A stretch of 5,091 bases of DNA, from the NCBI GenBank assembly GCA_027484495.1, contig JAIXSW010000240.1, positions 1 through 5,091 on the forward strand, read 5' to 3'. The notes under the pieces are model-generated. The model was not told where the DNA came from, searched no databases, and saw only the letters and a program-made list of their open reading frames with translations. This stretch comes from Gammaproteobacteria bacterium. Its GTDB lineage: Bacteria > Pseudomonadota > Gammaproteobacteria > Enterobacterales > Alteromonadaceae. Positions within the stretch are counted from its first letter, which is position 1. The number at the start of each line of letters is the position of its first letter. A program made the position numbers and the translations under genes. Of the stretch, positions 1 to 4,871 are shown one piece after another.

Positions 1-1673
1 AACCAGCTGTTGATGCGGTCCTGGTCAGTTTTGCTGTATGCCGAGCGGTTGTCGATGCCGCCAAAGGCTTGCTGCACTAAATCGCCCCAGTTGTTAAAGC
101 CGTACATATCCGGCGCGACCAAGCCACCGCCCAGTGCGTAACGGCGGCCGTAATTACTGACGTTCGGGTTCTTCACCGCCTGCCACCAGCTTTGTACGTC
201 ATTGTCTTTTTCACGGTCGGAGAAGCGGCCACCGAAGGACAGGCTTTCGATCACCGCATGGTCAATCCGGCGTTCAAAGTCCAGTTTCAGACTGCTCATT
301 TCGTCCGTCAGGTCGCGGTCGCTGTCAACCGTCATGCCGTTCACTTTGTAATATTCCGGTTTACTGATGTCCTCGTTCACCACGACGCCTAAACGGCCAC
401 CGGCAGTGGACCACTGCACGTCGAGTGGCGTTGGGCCTGAGTAGCTGGAGGTCACGTTGACCCAACGGGATTTGATGCTGGCTTCGGAATAACCAAAGTC
501 AGAACTGATAGTCCAGACGTCGCCTTCCCACACCGATTTCAGGCCGGTGCTTAATAATTCATTGGCCTGGAACCAGGTGGCGTTGTTGGCCGAGTGCGCG
601 CCCCACAGCATGCCGCCGCCGGTCAGCTGCTGGCTGCCATCGGCTTTGGTGATAATTTGTGGTTTGGCGACTGAATTGTTGTAGTTCCAGTTGCTGCCAC
701 CCGCCCAGTTGCCCCAGCCGTCAAACCAGAACTGGTCTTCCAGCTCTTCAATATCAAATTCAGAATAGAACAGGTCATACTTCAGATTAAGCTTGTCGCT
801 GGCCTGCCATTCCAGGATGGTCATGGCGCCGGTACGCTGGTTGTCACCGAGTTTAGTCGCGGTTTTGCCGCCCCATGGTGCCGCTTCGCGGATGCCGTCA
901 CCGTTGACATCGCCTTGATCGGCAGTGTTTTTGTTGTAAGCCCAGCTGCTGGTTTCGCGTTGTAGCGATGGCTGGTCCTGATAAGTCAGGCCAAGCACGA
1001 CACCAAAAGTCTCGCTCCACTGATCAACATAACTGAAGCTGCCTTTATGGCCGCTGGCGTCAGCACCGTCGATGTCATGACCCAGCTGATAATCCATCAG
1101 GTGGCCGGTCACGTTGATGATGCGTTTGTCTTTGGAAAGCGGGCTGACGAAGTTCATATTCACCAGGCCAGAGATGCCGCCTTCAACCTGACTGGCCAGC
1201 GGGCTTTTGTACACTTCAACGGAGTTAATCAGTTCAGCCGGGAATTGCTCGTACCGTACTTCACGGCTTGGCTCGGCGCTGACAATTTCGCGGCCCTGCA
1301 TCGTCGCCATATTCAGGCGTGGGCCCATACCGCGAATAGAGATACTGCTGGCATTGCCGCGGTCACGCTCTGCTGCCACGCCCGGCAAGCGGCCTAAGGC
1401 GTCGGCGATAGTCACGTCTGGCAGCGAACCCAGGTCATCTGTGGAAACGATTTCCACGACCGAATCCGCTACTTTTTTCTGTAATAAGGATTTGCCAAGG
1501 GTGGCACCAAAGCCACGGACTTCGATTTTTTCAATTGCGACTTCGTCTTTTTTGGCTTTATCGGCGGCAGTATCTGCCGTGGTCTGCGCCTGGCTGTAAG
1601 CGCTGAAAATAGCTGAGCTGACGGCTAGCGCCAGCAATGATTTCTGACATTTGTTCTGCCATATCGTCTTCAT
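1..1673 (-). CDS. TonB-dependent outer-membrane receptor, N-terminal part (cut by window edge)
   Basis: Encodes the first 557 residues of a TonB-dependent receptor; the gene runs off the left edge, and such receptors are usually about 900-1000 residues, so much of the barrel is missing. Residues 1-29 form a signal peptide with a likely cut after Ala29 (SQA|QTT). A TonB-box-like stretch (EKIEVRG) lies at 48-54. The plug domain covers about 67-178: SLPDVTIADALGRLPGV (83-99), SISIRGMGP (110-118), the LINSVEVYKSP segment (148-158) and EGGISGLVN (164-172). Barrel strands follow. This matches the Xanthomonas/Caulobacter-type receptor family, whose members often import glycans or other large ligands using TonB-ExbB-ExbD energy. 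Trp316, Trp320, Trp323 and Trp329 cluster in a probable surface loop, and DVNGDG at 255-260 resembles a calcium loop. The ATG at 1673 is chosen because AAGG of a Shine-Dalgarno (1684-1681) sits 7 nt before it and the signal peptide starts there. Family is certain; ligand is unknown. Confidence 0.95.
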   Translation of the reverse strand, partial: MKTIWQNKCQKSLLALAVSSAIFSAYSQAQTTADTAADKAKKDEVAIEKIEVRGFGATLGKSLLQKKVADSVVEIVSTDDLGSLPDVTIADALGRLPGVAAERDRGNASSISIRGMGPRLNMATMQGREIVSAEPSREVRYEQFPAELINSVEVYKSPLASQVEGGISGLVNMNFVSPLSKDKRIINVTGHLMDYQLGHDIDGADASGHKGSFSYVDQWSETFGVVLGLTYQDQPSLQRETSSWAYNKNTADQGDVNGDGIREAAPWGGKTATKLGDNQRTGAMTILEWQASDKLNLKYDLFYSEFDIEELEDQFWFDGWGNWAGGSNWNYNNSVAKPQIITKADGSQQLTGGGMLWGAHSANNATWFQANELLSTGLKSVWEGDVWTISSDFGYSEASIKSRWVNVTSSYSGPTPLDVQWSTAGGRLGVVVNEDISKPEYYKVNGMTVDSDRDLTDEMSSLKLDFERRIDHAVIESLSFGGRFSDREKDNDVQSWWQAVKNPNVSNYGRRYALGGGLVAPDMYGFNNWGDLVQQAFGGIDNRSAYSKTDQDRINSW

Positions 1674-1676
1674 AAT

Positions 1677-1684
1677 CCACCCTT
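1677..1684 (-). promoter_or_regulatory. Ribosome binding site of the TonB-dependent receptor
   Basis: On the minus strand the sequence AAGGGTGG precedes ATT and the ATG at 1673. The AAGG core is 7 nt from the start codon, a normal spacing, and supports this start. Confidence 0.75.
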
Positions 1685-1740
1685 GTCTTACCGGTTATTG
1701 TTGTGTTGCCTGTCTGTTACCCGACAGTGCGCAGTCGTAG

Positions 1741-1780
1741 CCGGAACTCCTTGTCGCTTTTTTCAACAGCAGTTCACCGG
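1741..1780 (-). other. Leader hairpin in the receptor mRNA
   Basis: In the inferred receptor 5' leader, CCGGTGAACT (1780-1771) can pair with AGTTCCGG (1748-1741), apart from unpaired loop-side bases at the bulge, around a 22-nt loop. The stem ends about 67 nt before the start codon. No riboswitch family is recognised; it could be an mRNA-stability element or coincidence. Confidence 0.25.
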
Positions 1781-1784
1781 CGGA

Positions 1785-1815
1785 TTTATAGCATAAAAGG
1801 GAAAACGTTTTCCAA
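1785..1815 (-). promoter_or_regulatory. Candidate sigma70 promoter of the TonB-dependent receptor
   Basis: Read on the minus strand, TTGGAA (1815-1810) and TATAAA (1790-1785) resemble -35 and -10 boxes with a 19-bp spacer; CTATAA one base earlier gives 18 bp. The spacer is longer than ideal, which suits a regulated promoter. Transcription would start near 1778, giving a leader of roughly 105 nt. The palindrome at 1800-1813 overlaps the -35 box and spacer. Confidence 0.45.
1800..1813. promoter_or_regulatory. LacI/GalR-family-type operator palindrome
   Basis: GGAAAACGTTTTCC is a perfect 14-bp palindrome with a central CpG. LacI/GalR-family operators typically have this form, an even palindrome with a central CG flanked by A/T-rich arms. 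It overlaps the -35 box and spacer of the candidate receptor promoter, so a bound repressor would block RNA polymerase. In gammaproteobacteria such sites often sit upstream of receptors for sugar uptake. No regulator gene is in the window, so its identity and inducer are unknown. Confidence 0.6.
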
Positions 1816-1832
1816 TAGATTTTCTCGATGTT

Positions 1833-1844
1833 TTCACAGGTGAA
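1833..1844. promoter_or_regulatory. Second palindrome upstream of the receptor promoter
   Basis: TTCACAGGTGAA has perfect 5-bp arms (TTCAC/GTGAA) around a 2-bp centre. Its centre lies 32 bp, about three helical turns, from the centre of the 1800-1813 palindrome, and about 60 bp upstream of the inferred transcription start. That position would suit an activator, but no known consensus matches well and a 12-bp dyad can occur by chance. Confidence 0.25.
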
Positions 1845-1877
1845 TCTAAATAGCTGAATTTATTTAATTTAAAGTAT

Positions 1878-1889
1878 GGAAACGCTTGC
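1878..1889. promoter_or_regulatory. Imperfect LacI-type half-palindrome (possible auxiliary operator)
   Basis: GGAAACGCTTGC has a central CG and arms that match at four of six positions when folded, resembling a degenerate LacI-family site. It lies 77 bp from the centre of the perfect palindrome, so it could be an auxiliary operator or a site for the plus-strand gene. The match is weak. Confidence 0.2.
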
Positions 1890-2090
1890 TTTGGAGGTGT
1901 GAATTTTTGGAAAGTGCCGGTAAACATCGGAAAGGCACCGGGTAGGTATCGGCAAGCAAAGCCCGCTGGGCGTCACACGCCGTACAATAGCCTCGCCGGT
2001 AAAATCTTACGGTCAAAATGGGCGAATTTAGCCCAACATCAGCCAATATCGGCAAAATGTGGTGATTTGTAGTGAATTGTTACCTCGCCT

Positions 2091-2131
2091 GCCGGCAGCG
2101 ATCTCAAGCTGCTAGCATGCGCCGGTTTTTT
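2091..2131 (+). terminator. Terminator-like hairpin with T6 in the leader of the lipoprotein protease
   Basis: On the plus strand CCGGC (2092-2096) can pair with GCCGG (2121-2125), directly followed by six T's (2126-2131). Inside it, AGC (2097-2099) pairs with GCT (2108-2110); an alternative inner hairpin is GCAGC (2095-2099) with GCTGC (2108-2112). It lies 53 nt before the protease ATG. It could end a transcript coming from upstream or attenuate the protease mRNA. The stem has a 10-nt bulge, so strength is uncertain. Confidence 0.35.
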
Positions 2132-2175
2132 AGTTGTCTGCGGCGTGGTTGCTGTCAGACCTGACTTTACCGGAT

Positions 2176-2180
2176 GAGGT
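2176..2180 (+). promoter_or_regulatory. Ribosome binding site that fixes the lipoprotein protease start
   Basis: GAGGT ends 4 nt before the ATG at 2185. The same frame stays open upstream to a TTG at 2134, but that start would add 17 residues before the lipoprotein signal and lacks a comparable site, so ATG 2185 is preferred. Confidence 0.7.
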
Positions 2181-2184
2181 GTTG

Positions 2185-3645
2185 ATGAAATCCTGCAGAA
2201 TGTTGCTGCCGATGTTAGTAAGCCTGCTGTTGGCGGGCTGTGATAAGGATGGCCCGGCGCCATCCCCAGTTGATTATCTGCAGCCCGGTGCGCCGATCCA
2301 AAGCGGCAGCGCCGCCAGCCGCCAGGCCAGCGGTGTGGCACAAATCAGTGGCCTTGGCAGTCAGTGCACAGGTTTCATTATTAATCATGGGGTTGCGAAT
2401 GCGCCAGCCTACCTGATGACCAACGGCCATTGCGTTGAATTGTTTGACTCGGCCACAGTTCAGCACCAAATTCCCGCCGAAGGGGTCGCGCGTTTTTCCT
2501 TGTTTAAAGACAATTTGGCCGGCGCCGTCAGCGTCAATATCAGCGAAATCAGCTGGGCCAGCATGCGCGGCACCGATATCGCCATCCTGAAAACCGACCA
2601 GACTTTAGCGCAGCTGAAACAGCAAGGCTTTAGCGCTTACACGTTGGCGCCGCTGCCAAAACCCGGCACTGCGTTGACGATTGCCGGCGTGCCAGTCAAG
2701 GACATTCCGCAGGAAGAGTGGGCGCTGCGCCAGGTGCAATGTAAAGCCGGCCAGACCACACGACTGTTTGAGTTTGTCTGGATCTGGGACCGCGCGCAGG
2801 CCGGGGATTGTGGCGGCATTCTGCCTGGCCATTCCGGCTCCCCGGTGTTTGACCCGGCCGGTCAGGTGGTCGGCATTATCAATACCAGCACCATCGGCGC
2901 CGAAGTGGGTGGCAACTGTTACCTCGGCAAACCCTGTGAACTGCGCAAAACCGGCGTGGTCGCCGCGCCTAACACCAGCTATTGGCTGGCGGTCGACGGC
3001 GTACGCGGCTGTTTCAATGCCGCCGGCGAGTTTTCGCTGCAGCAGGCTGCCTGTCAGTTAGAGCAGCCTGAGCCATTCGTGGCACGCAACGCCGCACGCG
3101 TACAGCAAGCGCGGACCGGCTGGCAGACCGAATTAGCCTGGCAGGCTGAACTCGAGGGCCCACGCACCATCAGTTTAAAAAGCGGTCCATTGCACAGCAC
3201 CGACTGCCGTGACGCGACCGGTTATAGCGGCAGCTATTTTGCCGGCGAAGTTTATCAAAAGGCGATCGGCAGCCGCCAGGATGGCCATTGGCTGCTGTGT
3301 GCAGCCGGTTATGGCGAGGATGGCAAGATCCAAACCCGCAACGCTGGTTTCACCACGCTGGAAATTGACAATACAGCCCCGGTTCGACCGATGAAGCTGC
3401 ACGTGGTGCGCTTTGACGACGCCTTGCAATTCCAGCCGCTGTTTTCCCCACCGGAACTGTCGTCGTATCGCTGGAAAGTCGGCAAACCGGCTGAAACCGA
3501 TTGTGCCGACAGCGCCGGTTATCGCACCTTCTTCCGCATCCCGCGCTTTGCCGAACTGACTGAACTGCCACTGAAAGTCTGTCTGATCGGCAGCGACGAA
3601 GCCGGTAACGAAAGCAAACCGCAAACCGAGATGCTGGAGAAATAA
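2185..3645 (+). CDS. Lipoprotein serine protease, S1/PA-clan fold, with tandem C-terminal repeats
   Basis: Encodes 486 residues. Residues 1-18 are a lipoprotein signal with lipobox LAGC, so Cys19 would be lipidated; Asp20 at +2 favours inner-membrane retention under the E. coli Lol rule, which may not hold here. A protease domain spans about 50-275. The likely triad is His82 (MTNGHC), Asp131 (GTDIAIL) and Ser217 (GHSGSPVFD). Cys61 and Cys83 match the conserved disulfide around the catalytic His of chymotrypsin-like enzymes. A look-alike GDCGG at 207-211 precedes the real serine motif; Cys209 may pair with Cys186. Residues 312-480 hold two copies of a roughly 80-residue unit sharing TDCxDxxGY and a second Cys (341/372 and 440/466), joined by a DNTAP linker (396-400), probably beta-sandwich modules for binding. 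A strong terminator follows. The gene is divergent from the receptor and convergent with the next protease. Substrate is unknown. Confidence 0.9.
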   Translation: MKSCRMLLPMLVSLLLAGCDKDGPAPSPVDYLQPGAPIQSGSAASRQASGVAQISGLGSQCTGFIINHGVANAPAYLMTNGHCVELFDSATVQHQIPAEGVARFSLFKDNLAGAVSVNISEISWASMRGTDIAILKTDQTLAQLKQQGFSAYTLAPLPKPGTALTIAGVPVKDIPQEEWALRQVQCKAGQTTRLFEFVWIWDRAQAGDCGGILPGHSGSPVFDPAGQVVGIINTSTIGAEVGGNCYLGKPCELRKTGVVAAPNTSYWLAVDGVRGCFNAAGEFSLQQAACQLEQPEPFVARNAARVQQARTGWQTELAWQAELEGPRTISLKSGPLHSTDCRDATGYSGSYFAGEVYQKAIGSRQDGHWLLCAAGYGEDGKIQTRNAGFTTLEIDNTAPVRPMKLHVVRFDDALQFQPLFSPPELSSYRWKVGKPAETDCADSAGYRTFFRIPRFAELTELPLKVCLIGSDEAGNESKPQTEMLEK

Positions 3646-3683
3646 CCGCCGGCGTATGTCGCAACTCCGCGGCCGTCAACCAC

Positions 3684-3711
3684 AAAGCCCAGCCACCGCG
3701 CCGGGCTTTTT
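3684..3711 (+). terminator. Rho-independent terminator after the lipoprotein protease
   Basis: AAAGCCC (3684-3690) pairs perfectly with GGGCTTT (3703-3709) around a 12-nt loop, and the T run continues to 3711. It starts 38 nt after the stop codon. The A-rich left arm means the minus strand also forms the hairpin followed by a weaker T-rich tail, so it may also serve the convergent protease gene. Confidence 0.8.
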
Positions 3712-3715
3712 CGCT
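3698..3715 (+). repeat. 18-bp direct repeat, copy 1 (terminator right arm)
   Basis: GCGCCGGGCTTTTTCGCT occurs here and again, identical, at 4845-4862. Similarity extends loosely on both sides: CCGC just before, and a GTG/GTAG then GCAGC just after. The two copies bracket the secreted protease gene. Confidence 0.75.
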
Positions 3716-3784
3716 TGTAGAGCAGCTAGTGAACAGCATTTCACAGAGCTGCAGCTGCGGGTGAGTGCCTTGTTGATTCGGCTG

Positions 3785-4660
3785 TTAGGAGGTCTTTGGC
3801 GCCAGGCTTAACGATGCGCAAATTTGCGGCATTTTTTCCGGCGTCATGCCTTCATGTAAAAATCCATCGCTGGAGCTGATGCTGGCGCGGCTTTGCTCGT
3901 CGGCGGCGATGACCTGATCAATCCAGCCGGCATGGCTCGACACGCGGGTATAGAGTTCTTTGACGCCGTATTCACCGACCCCCTTAAACCAGGATTCAAC
4001 CCGCGAACTGACGCCGAGCAGGTAAAAATCATTCGCTTGTTGCAGATAGGCCGGGCCGCCGCTGTCGCCGTTACCGGACACGCCTTCGAGTTCCTGGGCC
4101 TCATCGCCGGATTCAAACACAAACCTCAGGTCCGATTTAGTCACCGCAGTGACCTGATTTTGCGCCTTACGCAGCACGCCATTATTGGCTTTGTAATCCA
4201 CCGTTTCACCGGTTAAACCCGTACCGGTGCCGCCGGCGCCAATAAACCACAGCACCTGATCCGTCTCGTCCGACTGGCGGTAAAGTTGCGCTGGTTTGAC
4301 GCTCAATACCGGTTTTTCCAGCTGGATCAGCGCCAAATCATGTTGCTTGCCCATTTTATAGGCGGGATGGCTGTAGCGGCCCTGCACTTTGACGAACTCG
4401 TCACCGACCTGAATCGTTTGGCCTTGGTCGAGGCAAAACACCGTATGCGCGGCGGTCAATACCCACTGCGGCGCAATCAGCGTACCGTGCACACCAATAT
4501 TGTAAAAAGTCGCCAGCGGCGGAAAGTCGGTTTTGCTTGCCAAATATTGCGCTGCTGGTTTGTCGTGGCGTACCACGATGGCGGAAGCAGAAAAGGCCAT
4601 TGCGCTCAGCGTTATCAGGCAGCTGGTCGCCAGCAGGCGCGAATAAAAAGGAATAGGCAT
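3785..4660 (-). CDS. Secreted trypsin-like serine protease (S1 family)
   Basis: Encodes 291 residues. Residues 1-27 form a Sec signal peptide with a cut predicted after ASA (25-27), leaving a mature chain that begins IVVRHD. The triad is His72 (LTAAH), Asp108 (HDLALI) and Ser200 (GNGDSGGP), all in canonical context; Asp199 is the residue that binds the free N-terminus in trypsin. The residue six before the serine, which sets the S1 pocket, is Val194 rather than trypsin's Asp, so trypsin specificity is unlikely. The usual cysteines around the His and in the pocket are absent; the mature chain has only Cys76 and Cys281. A tail of about 40 residues follows the final helix (WIDQVIA, 246-252). The ATG at 4660 has GGAG (4670-4667) 6 nt upstream. 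The gene is monocistronic by appearance, convergent with the lipoprotein protease. Its natural substrate is unknown. Confidence 0.93.
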   Translation of the reverse strand: MPIPFYSRLLATSCLITLSAMAFSASAIVVRHDKPAAQYLASKTDFPPLATFYNIGVHGTLIAPQWVLTAAHTVFCLDQGQTIQVGDEFVKVQGRYSHPAYKMGKQHDLALIQLEKPVLSVKPAQLYRQSDETDQVLWFIGAGGTGTGLTGETVDYKANNGVLRKAQNQVTAVTKSDLRFVFESGDEAQELEGVSGNGDSGGPAYLQQANDFYLLGVSSRVESWFKGVGEYGVKELYTRVSSHAGWIDQVIAADEQSRASISSSDGFLHEGMTPEKMPQICASLSLAPKTS

Positions 4661-4666
4661 CAGGGG

Positions 4667-4670
4667 CTCC
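4667..4670 (-). promoter_or_regulatory. Ribosome binding site of the secreted protease
   Basis: GGAG on the minus strand lies 6 nt before the ATG at 4660, a standard spacing that supports this start. Confidence 0.6.
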
Positions 4671-4680
4671 GGGTGGCTGT

Positions 4681-4702
4681 GGTCAAATTTCGGTTAAATT
4701 TC
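4681..4702. repeat. Tandem 11-bp direct repeat upstream of the secreted protease
   Basis: GGTCAAATTTC and GGTTAAATTTC lie head to tail and differ at one base. The 11-bp period is about one helical turn, as in the direct-repeat sites of OmpR/PhoB-type response regulators. It lies 21-42 bp before the start codon, next to the inferred transcription start. This may be a regulator site; the regulator is unknown. Confidence 0.5.
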
Positions 4703-4707
4703 AGCCT

Positions 4708-4735
4708 GCCATAAGCCGTGTTAAAAGCTTAGCAA
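4708..4735 (-). promoter_or_regulatory. Candidate promoter of the secreted protease
   Basis: On the minus strand TTGCTA (4735-4730) and TATGGC (4713-4708) are separated by 16 bp. Both boxes are only partial matches to the sigma70 consensus. Transcription would begin near 4701, at the edge of the 11-bp tandem repeat. Confidence 0.25.
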
Positions 4736-4838
4736 TTAAGTGTAAGCAGTTGATACATTGGATAACTTTGCGATAGGGTAATCTAGAAACCTGCGCCATG
4801 ACGGGCTGAACTGTTGCCGACTTCGACTTAGCCTTTCA

Positions 4839-4858
4839 CCCGCAGCGCCGGGCTTTTT
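4839..4858 (+). terminator. Weak terminator-like hairpin on the plus strand with no gene before it
   Basis: CCCG (4839-4842) can pair with CGGG (4849-4852), followed by CTTTTT (4853-4858); an outer alternative is AGCC (4830-4833) with GGCT (4851-4854). The T run is on the plus strand although both neighbouring genes are on the minus strand. It may be a decayed copy of the terminator at 3684-3711, an anti-readthrough element, or the end of a small plus-strand RNA. Confidence 0.35.
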
Positions 4859-4862
4859 CGCT
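4845..4862 (+). repeat. 18-bp direct repeat, copy 2
   Basis: Identical to 3698-3715. Here the perfect left arm of the terminator stem (AAAGCCC) is missing, so only the right arm and T run are conserved. Confidence 0.75.
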
Positions 4863-4871
4863 GGTGCAGCA

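Larger units (their letters stand above)
1674..2184. other. Divergent intergenic region with regulatory DNA
   Basis: This 511-bp gap separates the minus-strand receptor from the plus-strand lipoprotein protease. The receptor-proximal half holds a candidate promoter, a perfect 14-bp palindrome (1800-1813), a 12-bp palindrome (1833-1844), a leader hairpin (1741-1780) and an AT-rich stretch (about 1845-1876). The middle has an imperfect LacI-like dyad (1878-1889) and several short inverted repeats, for example GTGCC/GGCAC at about 1914-1939. The protease-proximal half ends in a terminator-like hairpin (2091-2131). I could not identify a convincing plus-strand promoter for the protease. Short reading frames here have no credible start signals. 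Confidence 0.7.

Noticed and set aside
1047..1397. 116-codon plus-strand reading frame, and the overlapping one at 1207-1599
   Set aside because: Both lie antisense within the receptor gene, whose minus-strand frame shows clear family motifs. Their translations look like reverse-strand shadows and have no ribosome binding site.
1864..2055. 63-codon minus-strand reading frame in the intergenic region
   Set aside because: It needs a TTG start with no Shine-Dalgarno, has no recognisable motif, and overlaps the region with regulatory repeats.
1899..2072. 57-codon plus-strand frame starting at GTG, just after GGAGG, and followed by the hairpin at 2091-2131
   Set aside because: The GGAGG at 1893-1897 is about 1 nt from the GTG, too close to act as its ribosome binding site, and the protein has no hydrophobic or conserved pattern. 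The nearby hairpin keeps it mildly interesting, but not enough to call a gene.
2134..2184. N-terminal extension of the lipoprotein protease from a TTG
   Set aside because: It would put 17 residues, some acidic, before a textbook lipoprotein signal. The ATG at 2185 has a well-placed GAGGT.
3175..3624. 149-codon minus-strand frame and the overlapping 3350-3739 frame
   Set aside because: Antisense to the C-terminal repeats of the lipoprotein protease, where the plus-strand frame shows a clear duplicated motif. They are shadows of GC-rich coding DNA.
2185..4660. The two proteases as a recent gene duplication or a protease-inhibitor pair
   Set aside because: They differ in length, cysteine pattern, anchoring and sequence around the triad (TNGHC/GHSGSP versus TAAH/GDSGGP). 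Both have complete triads, so neither looks like an inactive partner or inhibitor.
4286..4714. 142-codon plus-strand frame, and 3893-4216 on the same strand
   Set aside because: Antisense to the secreted protease with its intact catalytic triad; no start signals or family motifs.
4661..4871. Cyclic di-GMP riboswitch or tRNA near the GGDEF gene
   Set aside because: No conserved riboswitch core or cloverleaf could be drawn from the sequence on either strand.
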